This document shows positions 17,421 through 33,595 of a DNA stretch of 64,000 nucleotides, one piece after another (positions within the stretch are counted from its first letter, which is position 1; the number at the start of each line of letters is the position of its first letter). A model generated the notes under the pieces. The model was not told where the DNA came from and made no database searches. It was given only the letters and a program-made list of their open reading frames with translations. The position numbers were made by a program, and so were the translations under genes. The stretch covers positions 200,168-264,167 of the forward strand of contig NZ_WAAU01000014.1 of assembly GCF_008806755.1 (NCBI RefSeq), in the 5' to 3' direction. Source of the stretch: Tenacibaculum aiptasiae. Its GTDB lineage: Bacteria > Bacteroidota > Bacteroidia > Flavobacteriales > Flavobacteriaceae.

Positions 17421-18566
17421 TTATATTATTTGTGTTCCGTTGGATAAATTTACTTTGTAAATAGTACAGTTGTGTTTGAATTTTTGTGCATATTCTTGTT
17501 GTATTTGTGTTAAGAAAGCTTCTTTTTCTGAGGTTTTAATTAGGTTGATTGTACAACCGCCAAATCCGCCTCCCATCATTCTAGCACCTATTACCGAAGG
17601 ATGTTTTTGTGCTTTATGAACTAAAAAATCTAATTCAGGGCAACTTACTTTATATTGTTTTGAAAGTCCTTCATGAGATTCGAAAAGTAAGCTTCCGAAT
17701 TTTGATACATTATCAGTTTCTAATGATTTTATAGCTTGTAATGTACGTTTGTTTTCTTGAATTACATACAGAGCTTGTTCATATTCTTCTAAAGAGATTT
17801 TATCTTTTATAGTAATTAAATCATGCTCTTTAATATCTCTTAGACTAGATTTGTTTAATAATTTAGATATGTTTTCACACACAGCACGCCTTTTGTTGTA
17901 TGCACTATCAGCTAATGAATGTTTTACATTTGTATTGATTAGGATAAACTCATGGTTTTCAAAATTAGCTGTATGTATTGTTGCATCAAGTGTTCTACAA
18001 TCCAAATGCAAGGCTTTGTTTTTTAGACCAAACATGGATGCGTATTGATCCATAATTCCACATTTAACACCAACAAAATTATGTTCGGCCTGTTGTGAAA
18101 TAAAAATCATTTCTTGTTTTGTTAATTGAAGTTGAAATACTTCATTTAACCCAAAAACAACACTGTTTTCCAGTGCGGCAGAAGATGATAAACCTGCTCC
18201 AAAAGGAATATCTCCAGAGAATACCAGATTAAAATTAGGAACTATTTTTCCTTTTTGCTGAATTTCGCTTACAACACCCAAAATATAATTTTGCCATCCA
18301 TTAGTTGTAAGAGGAGAAACAGAACTTGTGGTAAATTCATATTGCTCATTTTTGTCTAAAGCAACAATAGTACTTTTATTTGTTTCAGATTGTTGAATTG
18401 CAGTATAAATACCTTTGTCTATGGCAGCTGGAAATACAAAACCTTCATTGTAATCGGTATGTTCTCCAATTAAATTAATTCTTCCTGGAGAAAAAACTAA
18501 TAAAGGTTCTGTCTTAAAGTAATTTAAGAACTCTTGCTGTACTTGTTCTTTTAATGACTGATTCAT
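17421..18566 (-). CDS. galK: galactokinase
   Basis: This is a 381-residue GHMP kinase that phosphorylates galactose at C1. The galactokinase signature PGRINLIGEHTDYNEG is near residue 27, the ATP-binding motif is GDIPFGAGLSSSAALE, and the third GHMP motif is GARMMGGGFGGCTINL. Its start codon is directly adjacent to the stop of the symporter gene. Cytoplasmic location and operon context agree with the function. Confidence 0.97.
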   Translation of the reverse strand: MNQSLKEQVQQEFLNYFKTEPLLVFSPGRINLIGEHTDYNEGFVFPAAIDKGIYTAIQQSETNKSTIVALDKNEQYEFTTSSVSPLTTNGWQNYILGVVSEIQQKGKIVPNFNLVFSGDIPFGAGLSSSAALENSVVFGLNEVFQLQLTKQEMIFISQQAEHNFVGVKCGIMDQYASMFGLKNKALHLDCRTLDATIHTANFENHEFILINTNVKHSLADSAYNKRRAVCENISKLLNKSSLRDIKEHDLITIKDKISLEEYEQALYVIQENKRTLQAIKSLETDNVSKFGSLLFESHEGLSKQYKVSCPELDFLVHKAQKHPSVIGARMMGGGFGGCTINLIKTSEKEAFLTQIQQEYAQKFKHNCTIYKVNLSNGTQII

Positions 18567-20213
18567 TTATGCAAAATATATATATACTCCAATTACAATT
18601 AGACATATGATAAGTCCCACTTGTTTTACATATTTCCAAGGTTTTATGTCTACTTGTTCCGTGTATTTTTGAACAAAATCTTCTGTTCTTGGTTTTAGTT
18701 TTCCTATAATTAACATGATTCCTACATTTAATAAAAATAGAATAGCCATGATGTCTAAAAAATGTGGATATGCATTAGCTTTTACTAAGGCTAGTTCAGC
18801 TGTGTCAACAATACCTGAGGTTTTGGCTTTTGCTAAGGCATTATCTACAAAATAAGGCTGTAAAAAGAATTGGCTTAGAATGTATAATAGACAACCTGAT
18901 ATTAAACCTATTTTGGCTGCTATAGCAGGAACTCTTTTGGTTAAGAAACCAACAACTATGATAGTTAAAATAGGGATGCTATAAATACCATTTACTTCTT
19001 GTAAATATTTAAATAGACTTCCAGCATTAGCTATTAAAGGAGCTATAAACATGGCAGCAAAAGCTAAAATGACTCCAAATAATTTACCGTATTTTACAAC
19101 TGTTTTTTCGTTAGCATCTTTGTTTATGTGTTGTTTGTAAACATCTATCCCGAATAACGTTACAGCACTATTTAAAACACTATTGAAGGAACTTAAAATA
19201 GCTCCAAACAATACTGCTGCAAAAAATCCAACCCAAGCTTTTGGTAACACTTTATTTACTAGCATAGGGTAAGCATCATCCGGATTTTCTAAACTACCAT
19301 TAAATAAATGAAAAGCGATTAATCCAGGTAATACTACTATTAAAGGACCTAGTATTTTTATAAAAGAAGCTAATAATAATCCTTTTTGTCCTTCTTCTAA
19401 GTTTTTAGCAGCTAAAGCTCTCTGAATTATTTGTTGGTTAGTTCCCCAATAAAACAATTGAACTAACATCATTCCAGTAAAAATGGTGTAAAAAGGAACT
19501 GGGTCAGTTGGTCCTCCCATGGATTTAAATTTCTCTGGGTTTTCTGTAGTTAAAATGGAAATTCCATCAAAAAAACTACCATCTCCAATCATTATTAATC
19601 CGAAGATAGGGATTAATAATCCTCCTATAAGTAAACCAATAGCATTAATAGTATCAGAAACAGCTACAGCTTTTAGTCCTCCAAATACAGCGTATATAGA
19701 GCCAATAATTCCAATTCCCCAAACACAAATCCAAATAGATTGTGTGTGTGAAACATTTAACAACTCTGGAATGTTAAACATACCACTAATAGCTAATGAA
19801 CCTGAATATAAAATTACAGGTAATAAGACCACAACATACCCTGTTAAGAATAGGATAGAAGTCCATGTTTTTGTAGCTACGTCGAAACGTTCTGATAAAA
19901 ATTGAGGAATTGTTGTTAATCCTCCTTTTAAATATCTAGGAAGTAAAAACATAGCGGTTACAATCATGGCAATTGCTGCTAAAGTTTCCCATACCATTAC
20001 CGATAATCCACTTTCGTATGCTGATCCGTTTAGTCCAACAATTTGTTCGGTAGATAGGTTTGTAAGTAATAATGAACCTGCAATAACGCCTGCAGTTAAA
20101 CTTCTTCCTCCAAGAAAGTACCCATCGGAAGTGTTTTCGTTAGTTTTTCTTGTTTTCAGGTAAGAAATAATTGCAACAAGAATTGTGAATCCTAGAAATG
20201 TGATAAACTGCAT
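18567..20213 (-). CDS. sodium:solute symporter (SSS family), probably galactose/glucose uptake
   Basis: This 548-residue inner-membrane transporter has about 14 hydrophobic segments. It resembles SGLT-type members of the SSS family, with YFLGGRSLTAGVIAGSLLLTNLSTEQIVGLNG at the N-terminus and the FNSVLNSAVTLFGIDVY segment in the middle (the sequence is cited in pieces of the protein, not as a motif test). Its position between beta-galactosidase and galactokinase points to import of galactose released in the periplasm. It starts three bases after the lacZ stop. Confidence 0.92.
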   Translation of the reverse strand: MQFITFLGFTILVAIISYLKTRKTNENTSDGYFLGGRSLTAGVIAGSLLLTNLSTEQIVGLNGSAYESGLSVMVWETLAAIAMIVTAMFLLPRYLKGGLTTIPQFLSERFDVATKTWTSILFLTGYVVVLLPVILYSGSLAISGMFNIPELLNVSHTQSIWICVWGIGIIGSIYAVFGGLKAVAVSDTINAIGLLIGGLLIPIFGLIMIGDGSFFDGISILTTENPEKFKSMGGPTDPVPFYTIFTGMMLVQLFYWGTNQQIIQRALAAKNLEEGQKGLLLASFIKILGPLIVVLPGLIAFHLFNGSLENPDDAYPMLVNKVLPKAWVGFFAAVLFGAILSSFNSVLNSAVTLFGIDVYKQHINKDANEKTVVKYGKLFGVILAFAAMFIAPLIANAGSLFKYLQEVNGIYSIPILTIIVVGFLTKRVPAIAAKIGLISGCLLYILSQFFLQPYFVDNALAKAKTSGIVDTAELALVKANAYPHFLDIMAILFLLNVGIMLIIGKLKPRTEDFVQKYTEQVDIKPWKYVKQVGLIICLIVIGVYIYFA

Positions 20214-20216
20214 GTG

Positions 20217-26403
<6,187 letters not shown>

Positions 26404-26404
<1 letters not shown>

Positions 26405-28416
26405 TAGTCTTTTTGTAATAGCATAATAATATGTGCAGCGCTCCAGCTAAAGTTTTTAGCATGTAAGCCTTTTCCTGTTAAAGGATGGTAATTTTCTCTA
26501 ATCGATTTACCATCTTCTAATAAGCCTTTTGCTCCTTTTAAAATTTGAATAGTAGCTTTATCTGCTTCTGAATGAAAACCATAATTGCGTAAGCTTTTTA
26601 CGCCAAAGTAAGATTGGTCTAGCCAATTAGGTCCTCTCCAGTATCCTTTTAAAGGGTCAAATTTAGGATGATCAGCACTCATAGTTTGAAAAGGAACTTT
26701 TGTGTAAAACTTAGTGGTGTTCATCATTTTATTTTTTACTGCTTTTGCTTGTTCTTGTGTAGCTGCATTTGCCCATAAAGCAGTCCAGCCTTCACTTCCT
26801 TCTCCTTTAATAAAAGTTGTTCCTTCTAAGTTAGTGTCGTAAAACCAACCATCATTTTTATCGTAAAATTGCTCCTGAATTTTAGTTTTTAATTTGTTGG
26901 CTTCTGTAATAAATTGCTGACTTTCCTCAGTGAGTTTTAATTCGGTTGCTAATTGACTTAAATATATTTTTTCAGCATAAAGATATGCGTTTAAGTCAAC
27001 ACTTTCTTGGTCTAAAGAATAAGCACCTTCTTCATTTTTTAAAATTTTAGAATTGTCAAATCGTATAGCGTTGTCCATACCGCTTTCCCATTTTGCAGCA
27101 ATTAAACTTCCGTCTGTAGATCCGTATTCGCAAAGTCCGTCTTTGTCATGGTCTCTTTTGTTGTACCACCATTGGTGATATTTTTTTAGCTTAGGATAAA
27201 ATTCTTTAACGAATTCAATATCCTTGTCTTTGTTATAGATTTTAGAAACAGCCCATGCTGAAAGTGGAGGTTTGGTGTCGCGATAATTATGTTTTTCTAT
27301 CAAAGTGTCTCTAAAAACGCAATCAACAATAAAACCATCATCTTTTTGAAAATGAAACATTAATCTCATTTGTTCTTTGGCAAGTTTTGTGTCGTAATAT
27401 GATAATCCAACAGCATGTTTCCAAGAATCCCAAGACCAAAAACCATTAAACCATTTATAGTGATAACTAGGGAATAAGCCTTCGTGTTTAATTTCTCCAG
27501 CTGGTATGCGCCAATTGTTTTGTAAAGTTAAATGTGCTTTAATTAATGCTTTGTTGTAAATGCTATCTTGAAATTGTTTTTTACTATTTTTTATTAATAA
27601 AGCTAGTTGTGTTTCTTTATCTTTTTTTCTCTTTTGTAAGACTTCTTCAAAATCAGCGTTTTTAATGTTGTTTTTTTCTTTATCCCATGAATATTCTGGG
27701 AAAATAAAGGATTGAGAAATTACAAACGATTTTTTTTCGTTTGGTTTTAAACTCAATTTATTGTGGGCTTGATAATGTAGGCTGTCTATTAGTTTTATTT
27801 CAACGTCTTTTGGGAATATAAGGTGTCCTTTTGCTAAAGAATTAGTTGAGTTTATTTTTAATTCATTCTTTTCAAGTTCAAAAGAAATTCCATCAGCTAA
27901 TATTGGTGATTGTCCCCATTTCAATGATAAATCTTTCTCCTTCTTTGAATTGTTTTTTATGGTTGTTTCGATTAAAGTTGTATGTCCGCTTTTAAAAACA
28001 AGTTTTTGAGTAACTTCTAATTCCTCAGAGCTAAAAGTTTGCTCTAGATGACTTGTGTAAGCATTGTAATCTGTGTTTTTAAAACTCTTAGGGTGATTAT
28101 CATTTTCAATAATGATTAAATCTGTGAATGAGTTTGTTAGCCATACTCCATTTTGTTGTGTCATTAAAAAAGGTCCGCTAAAACCTATTGATTCACCTGT
28201 TTTTTTATGGAAGCTATAGGCAAACCAAGCTCCTTGATCTGAAAACATTAGTCCTTCTTTGTCAAATTTTTGTAGAGGACTTATCTTATAGTCAAGAATG
28301 TTTGCGTACATATTGGTATGCTTGGATATTTTTCTTGAATCGGTTTTTTGTTTTGAGTTACAGCTTAGTAAAACAAGAACCAAAGTAAGTGCTGTTATGT
28401 ATTTTAAATTATTCAT
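26404..28416 (-). CDS. GH63/MGH1-like glycoside hydrolase, lipoprotein
   Basis: This 670-residue protein starts with a lipoprotein signal (LVLVLLSC). An N-terminal beta-sandwich is followed by an (alpha/alpha)6-type catalytic domain, with FNGFWSWDSWKHAVG near residue 330 and YWRGPNWLDQSYFGV near residue 600. These match the trehalase/GH63-like clan. The acid residues implied are the Asp in WSWDSWKH and an acid in the later YDKNDGWFYD region. It probably trims an oligosaccharide in the periplasm beside the beta-galactosidase, but the linkage it attacks cannot be told. It overlaps galM by 8 bp. Confidence 0.87.
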
Positions 28417-29302
28417 TTTTTAATTGAATTGTCCATTGAATATCAAACTCTTCCTTAGAAGGTAAAGTTTGTAGTCCTAATTTGTTGTTAAAGCTATTAG
28501 AAGGACCTGTAATAGGTTCTATAGCGATATGGTTTTCTAAGTTTGGAGTATAAATTTGTATATAATTGTTATTAAAAGAGGAAGTTATCTTTAGCAGATA
28601 GTCAGGGGTTTTAAATCCGATGAAGTTGTTTTTTAGTAAGTAGCAATTGTCTAGCTTTTTATTTCCAATTTTAAATTTATATGGTGTTTTGTTGTTTTCA
28701 GTTTTTATAGGGATCATTTCCTGATCATGAATTATTTCCTTGTCAGAATTTATTTCTAAAATACTGTTTGTAATATCTTTAGAATAGAAGTAAGGATGCC
28801 ATCCGATGGTAAAAGGGAATGATGAGTTATCATTGTTGTTGATAGTTACATTTAAATCTAGTTGATTGTTAGATAGCGTATATGTTATCGAAATAGAGAA
28901 TAGAAAAGGAAATCCATTTTCTTTAGTTTCTTGCTTGTAAGTTAAAGTGGCTGAAACAGAATGTTTACTGTTTTCTTTTGAGGTAAGTTCAAAAGGTTTA
29001 TTATATATTAAACCATGTATGGCATTTGTGTTACAAGAAGAATTTTTTTCTAGTTGATATTTCTGATTTAAATATTCATATTCGCCATTTAAGATTCTAT
29101 TTGCAAAAGGAAATAAAATTGCTGATGCATATGAATCTTTATATGTTACTATGTTAGAAAAATCTTTAATAATGATTGAGTTGTTTAACGTTAATTGAAT
29201 TAAACTTCCTCCGTTAATTAGAGAGATTTCTGCTTTCGATTTATCATTATACAAGATAATATTAGTACCTTGTTTAATAATGTTTTGTTTGATTGCTTGC
29301 AA
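28409..29302 (-). CDS. galM: aldose 1-epimerase
   Basis: This 297-residue mutarotase-fold protein interconverts alpha and beta anomers of galactose or glucose. Catalytic-site elements are LFPFANRILNGEY, the His in NAIHGLIY, and GWHPYF (second His), with the late acidic IAIEPITGPSNSFN. The only plausible start is a TTG at 29302, three bases after the gntR stop and in the same reading frame. Translation is probably coupled to gntR. Its operon place fits entry of galactose into the Leloir pathway. Confidence 0.9.
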   Translation of the reverse strand: MQAIKQNIIKQGTNIILYNDKSKAEISLINGGSLIQLTLNNSIIIKDFSNIVTYKDSYASAILFPFANRILNGEYEYLNQKYQLEKNSSCNTNAIHGLIYNKPFELTSKENSKHSVSATLTYKQETKENGFPFLFSISITYTLSNNQLDLNVTINNNDNSSFPFTIGWHPYFYSKDITNSILEINSDKEIIHDQEMIPIKTENNKTPYKFKIGNKKLDNCYLLKNNFIGFKTPDYLLKITSSFNNNYIQIYTPNLENHIAIEPITGPSNSFNNKLGLQTLPSKEEFDIQWTIQLKNE

Positions 29303-29305
29303 TTT

Positions 29306-30304
29306 TTACAGAGAATTTCTAATTATTAGTTTGTTTTCGTTTTCTATCTGCTCTCCTTCATTATTGGAAATCATTTGAGCAAGCTTTTTTCCCATGGCTT
29401 TAAAATCTGTCGAAATGGTGGTTATTCCGTCTTCTACAATTTCTTTTAACAGTGTGTCATTGTATGAGATAATGCCAATATCAGAAGCTATTTTATACTT
29501 GGTTTCTTTAACTTTTTTAATAATACGAATAAGGTTTCTGTCATCAGGAATTATAAATACGTCGCCTTTTTCAATTTCAAAACCTTCTAAAGACTCAATA
29601 ACAGTGTTTTTAAATCTGTTCATGGAACAGAATTTTTTAAAGCCTTTTAATAAGCCATTAGGTTGTTTGTCTTCTTCAAAGAGAAAAATTAAATGATCGT
29701 ATTTTTTTAATAGTTTAAGACCGTCTACTAAACCATTGAAAATATCTTTTTCAAAGTTTTGGTATATAGCTGGATAATGAGATAATTCGCTATTTGTTTG
29801 ATCTAATATGTATACTTTTTTTTGAGGTATTTTGTTTAAAATCAGTTCTGTTTTTTCAAGTTTGGCAGGCATAATTATATAGTAATTATACTTTCCTAAA
29901 TTGTCATAGATTAGTTTTTTAAAGACATCATAGTTGAAATGATGAAAGAAAATATCTACCTCTATAGTTTCGTTGAGGTTTGTTAAAAAAGAGTTGTATA
30001 AATCTTCTTTAAATGCATTGAGTTCATCAAACAATAAAAAGACTTTTTGAGTAATGTATACACTTTCACTGTTTACATAATATCCCTTTCCAGGAATTGA
30101 TTCTATAATTCCTCGAACCTTTAAGTCGTTATAGGCGTATAAAATAGTATCTCTTGATAATTTATATTTACTTCTAATACTGTTGATAGAAGGGAGTTTG
30201 TCGCCCAATTTTATTTGCTTTAAAGCTATGGCATTTTCTATAGAAGTAACAATTTGTTTGTACTTCGGAATACCTATATTTTTTTCTATATGAATTATAC
30301 TCAT
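29306..30304 (-). CDS. GntR-family transcriptional regulator with LacI-like sensor domain
   Basis: This is a 332-residue regulator. An N-terminal GntR winged helix (residues ~5-75) contains GDKLPSINSIRSKYKLSRDT and IESIPGKGYYV. A C-terminal periplasmic-binding-protein-like (LacI-type) ligand domain contains IGIISYNDTLLKEIVEDGITTIS. This hybrid is common in Bacteroidota sugar loci. I chose ATG 30304 because an in-frame ATG at 30337 lies upstream of the -7 box. The gene heads the galactoside operon and is divergent from susC. A palindrome over its own promoter suggests autoregulation and control of both units by a sugar. Confidence 0.92.
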   Translation of the reverse strand: MSIIHIEKNIGIPKYKQIVTSIENAIALKQIKLGDKLPSINSIRSKYKLSRDTILYAYNDLKVRGIIESIPGKGYYVNSESVYITQKVFLLFDELNAFKEDLYNSFLTNLNETIEVDIFFHHFNYDVFKKLIYDNLGKYNYYIIMPAKLEKTELILNKIPQKKVYILDQTNSELSHYPAIYQNFEKDIFNGLVDGLKLLKKYDHLIFLFEEDKQPNGLLKGFKKFCSMNRFKNTVIESLEGFEIEKGDVFIIPDDRNLIRIIKKVKETKYKIASDIGIISYNDTLLKEIVEDGITTISTDFKAMGKKLAQMISNNEGEQIENENKLIIRNSL

Positions 30305-30308
30305 GAAA

Positions 30309-30337
30309 CAAATATATAATTTTTTAAATAAAAACAA
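30309..30337 (-). promoter_or_regulatory. promoter of gntR and the galactoside operon
   Basis: On the minus strand there is a -33 TTG (30337-30335), an 18-base spacer and the -7 box TATATTTG (30316-30309, full match). The gntR ATG follows the box by only four bases, so the transcript may be leaderless or nearly so. Confidence 0.7.
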
Positions 30338-30360
30338 ACTGGTAGGTACTGGTTTGTTTT
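30331..30360. promoter_or_regulatory. candidate GntR operator
   Basis: Perfect 9-bp inverted arms, AAAACAAAC (30331-30339) and GTTTGTTTT (30352-30360), are separated by 12 bp. The hexamer ACTGGT is repeated directly at 30338 and 30348, one helical turn apart. The left arm covers the -33 box of the gntR promoter, and the site lies between the two divergent units. An AT-only 16-bp palindrome is at 30401-30416 in the same gap. Confidence 0.6.
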
Positions 30361-30480
30361 TTGTGTAACTAGTTTTAGATTAGCTGTATACCTATGGCTT
30401 TTATAATTAATTATAATGTTTATGTATTAGAGGAAGCAAGCGGGGTGTGTATAAAAATAAAAACTAATATTTTCTAACTT

Positions 30481-33400
30481 ATGAAACAAAAGGAATTAAG
30501 ATTACAACAAAAATTATTGAAAAAAGTCTTTTCGACCCTACTAGTTTGTTTTTTACTGGTTTTTTCTCAAAATGTGTTTTCTCAAGAGAAAGAAATTACA
30601 GGGAAAATAACGGATAATAGTGGTATGGGGTTGCCTGGAGCTACGATAACTGTTAAAGGTGAATTAAAAGGGGTAGAGGCAGATTTTAATGGAGATTACA
30701 AGATTAAGGCAGGTCCGGCAACTATATTGGTGTATAGTTTTGTTGGTTATGCGTCTAAAGAGGTGTTGATTGGAAATCAATTAACTATAAATGTAACTTT
30801 AGAAGAGGATAACACTTTGGAGGAGGTGGTTATTATAGGTTATGGATCTCAAAAAAAGAGTGATTTGACTGGGGCTATTGGGCAGGTGAAATCTGAAGAA
30901 TTAACAAAGGTAACTACAACGACACCTGCCCAAGCTTTGCAAGGAAGAGTTGCTGGTGTTAGTGTAACTTCTTCTAGTGGGTCTCCAGGTGGAGCTCCGG
31001 GTATTTTAATTAGGGGGATAGCTTCTTTTGGAAATAACCAGCCTTTGTATATTGTGGATGGGGTAGAAGCGGATAGTTATTTTATAGATCCTAGAAATAT
31101 TGATTCTATAGAGATATTAAAGGATGTTTCTTCTACAGCAATATATGGTACTAGGGGGGCTAATGGTGTTGTTATTATTACAACTAAAAAAGGTAAAAAA
31201 GGTAAGATTACTGTTGAGATAGAGCAGTCGTATAGTGTAAATACCCAGCGTAAGAAACTTAAGTTATTAGATGCTGATGGGTATGTAGGTGTTCATAGGC
31301 AGATGTATGAGAATGCAGGTAATGCTTTGCCGGCTTATGTAACCAATCCACCTAATGTAAATACAAACTGGATTGATGAAACACATAGAGATGGGTATCT
31401 TAATTTGCTTAATGCTAGAGTTTCTGGAGCTTCAGAAAATTTGAATTATAGCTTTGGTGGTAATTATGCTGATGAGCAAGGTTTGTTAATTGGTTCTTCG
31501 TTTCTTAAAAAAGGATTCTTTGTAAATGGAACTTTAAAGTCAGATAAAGTTACATTGTCTGCAAATATTAACTACACGGAAACAAAAAGAAATCCGTATA
31601 AGTTTTCTTTAGGAGAAACTTTTAGGATATCTCCTTTAATCCCTGTATATGATGATACAAAAGAGTCTGGATTTGGATATAGAGATGGGCAAATAGGAGA
31701 TCATAGAAACCCTGTTGCTGATGATCATTTTAGGCAGCGTTATACCAAGTTTAGATATCTCTTAACAAATTTTAGTGCACAGTACGAAATATTGAAAGGT
31801 CTGAATGTTAAAGCGAATTATTCTTTTTCTAATCGAACTAATTTTGATTTTAGTTTTAACCCTGCATTTAGAGCGAGAGATAACGATACTAGTGAAAATA
31901 ATATCTACTCGTTTATTTCTGAGAACGATGGTTTTTTAAGAAAAATCAATCAGTTATATACTGTTAACTATAATGTAGATTTTGGGAAACATGATTTTAA
32001 GTTATTGGCAGGTTATCAGCGTATTTCTACACTTACACAATTTAACTATGTGCAAGCTCAGGGGTATAAAGAAGTTAATGGTGTAAGAGAAGCTGTTGAG
32101 TTGTTGGATAATAACTTTAACACGCTAAGTGCATTTAGTTCAGCGCAGGCTACCTTTTCAGGATCTGGTTCAAACGGAAAATATAATATAGTTTCTCAAT
32201 TTGGAAGGTTTAACTATGCATATGATGATAAATATTTGTTTCAAGCAAGTGTACGTAGAGATGGGTCTTCTAAGTTTGGTAAAAATAGGAAATACGGGAT
32301 TTTTCCTTCTTTTTCTGCAGGATGGAAGATTTCAGAGGAAAAGTTTATGGGGGATCAAAATGTGTTTAGTTTCTTAAAGCTTCGTGCAAGTTGGGGGCAG
32401 GCAGGTAATGATTCTGCGTTAGGTTACTATGGTCATCAGGTGTTGATTAGGCAAGGTAGTAGCCAAGGTAATGGAGGGTATGTTTTTGGCGATCCTCAAC
32501 TTTCGGCTTCAGGAAGCATTGTAACAGACTTGGAGAATTTAGATTTACAATGGGAGGAAAGTACTTCTACTAATATTGGTTTAGATTATGGTCTTTTAAA
32601 TGGAGCGTTAAAAGGTAGTGTTAATTACTATAAAACAATAAGTGATAAGGTATTGTTAACAAGAGAATTACCAGGTAATGCAGGGATTGTGAATAATCCA
32701 ATAGTAAACTTTGGTGAATTTCAAAATAGTGGTTTCGAATTTGATTTAGATTATCGCACTAAAATAAATGAGGTTAATTTTTCTGCCACTGCAACGTTTT
32801 CAACTTTGAAAAGTGAAGTAACTAGGTTGGGTAATGAGTCGCAAATTCTTAGAGGTACTGGTCTTTTGTTTGGAGCAGATCATTTTGTAAATCAAACAAA
32901 ATTAGGATATGAGCCGGGTGCTTATTTCTTACCAGTAGCAAATGGTATTTTTCAATCACAAGCAGAAATCGATGCTCATGATCCTTCAGGAACGCTTCAG
33001 CCAAATGCAGCTCCAGGAGATATTCGCTTTGTAGATCAAAATGGAGATGGAGTATTGGACGGTAAAGATGAGGTTTATCAGGGAAGTGCATTGCCAAGTT
33101 ATGAGTATAGTTTAAATCTAAATGCCGATTATAAAGGGATTGATTTTAATGTTTTCTTTCAAGGTGTTGGAGGGAATAAGATATACAATGGAAATAGATT
33201 TCAGTCTATAGGTATGGATAGTGGTCGAAACTTTGAGGCGGTAACTTTAAATGCTTGGACACCAACAAATACTAATACAAACATTCCTAGAGCTGTTTTA
33301 GGGGATCCAAACGGGAATAATCGTGCTTCTACAAGGTTTTTAGAGAGTGGGAGTTACTTAAGGATAAAAACAATTCAGTTAGGGTATTCTTTTCCGCAAG

Positions 33401-33585
33401 AAATATTAGAGAAAGTTCATATCAATAAGCTTCGTGTGTATGTGACGGGGCAAAACTTATTTACGTTTACTGATTACAGTGGGTTAGATCCAGAAGTAGG
33501 AGGGTCTGTGCTGTCTAGAGGTATTGATAGATCACTATATCCACAATTTAAGTCAGTTATTTTAGGATTTCAATTACAATTATAA
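30481..33585 (+). CDS. SusC/RagA family TonB-linked outer membrane protein
   Basis: This is a 1034-residue SusC-type transporter. The signal peptide ends near residue 35 (NVFSQ). A carboxypeptidase-regulatory-like domain follows (ITGKITDNSGMGLPGATITV), then the TonB-box-like EEVVIIGYGSQKKSDLTGAIG and a plug with the SusC signature GTRGANGVVIITTKKGKKGK. A 22-strand-type barrel comes last. Its partner SusD is 10 bp downstream. Divergence from the galactoside operon implies uptake of a beta-galactoside-containing oligosaccharide. The ligand is inferred. Confidence 0.95.
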   Translation: MKQKELRLQQKLLKKVFSTLLVCFLLVFSQNVFSQEKEITGKITDNSGMGLPGATITVKGELKGVEADFNGDYKIKAGPATILVYSFVGYASKEVLIGNQLTINVTLEEDNTLEEVVIIGYGSQKKSDLTGAIGQVKSEELTKVTTTTPAQALQGRVAGVSVTSSSGSPGGAPGILIRGIASFGNNQPLYIVDGVEADSYFIDPRNIDSIEILKDVSSTAIYGTRGANGVVIITTKKGKKGKITVEIEQSYSVNTQRKKLKLLDADGYVGVHRQMYENAGNALPAYVTNPPNVNTNWIDETHRDGYLNLLNARVSGASENLNYSFGGNYADEQGLLIGSSFLKKGFFVNGTLKSDKVTLSANINYTETKRNPYKFSLGETFRISPLIPVYDDTKESGFGYRDGQIGDHRNPVADDHFRQRYTKFRYLLTNFSAQYEILKGLNVKANYSFSNRTNFDFSFNPAFRARDNDTSENNIYSFISENDGFLRKINQLYTVNYNVDFGKHDFKLLAGYQRISTLTQFNYVQAQGYKEVNGVREAVELLDNNFNTLSAFSSAQATFSGSGSNGKYNIVSQFGRFNYAYDDKYLFQASVRRDGSSKFGKNRKYGIFPSFSAGWKISEEKFMGDQNVFSFLKLRASWGQAGNDSALGYYGHQVLIRQGSSQGNGGYVFGDPQLSASGSIVTDLENLDLQWEESTSTNIGLDYGLLNGALKGSVNYYKTISDKVLLTRELPGNAGIVNNPIVNFGEFQNSGFEFDLDYRTKINEVNFSATATFSTLKSEVTRLGNESQILRGTGLLFGADHFVNQTKLGYEPGAYFLPVANGIFQSQAEIDAHDPSGTLQPNAAPGDIRFVDQNGDGVLDGKDEVYQGSALPSYEYSLNLNADYKGIDFNVFFQGVGGNKIYNGNRFQSIGMDSGRNFEAVTLNAWTPTNTNTNIPRAVLGDPNGNNRASTRFLESGSYLRIKTIQLGYSFPQEILEKVHINKLRVYVTGQNLFTFTDYSGLDPEVGGSVLSRGIDRSLYPQFKSVILGFQLQL

Positions 33586-33595
33586 GACAAACAAC

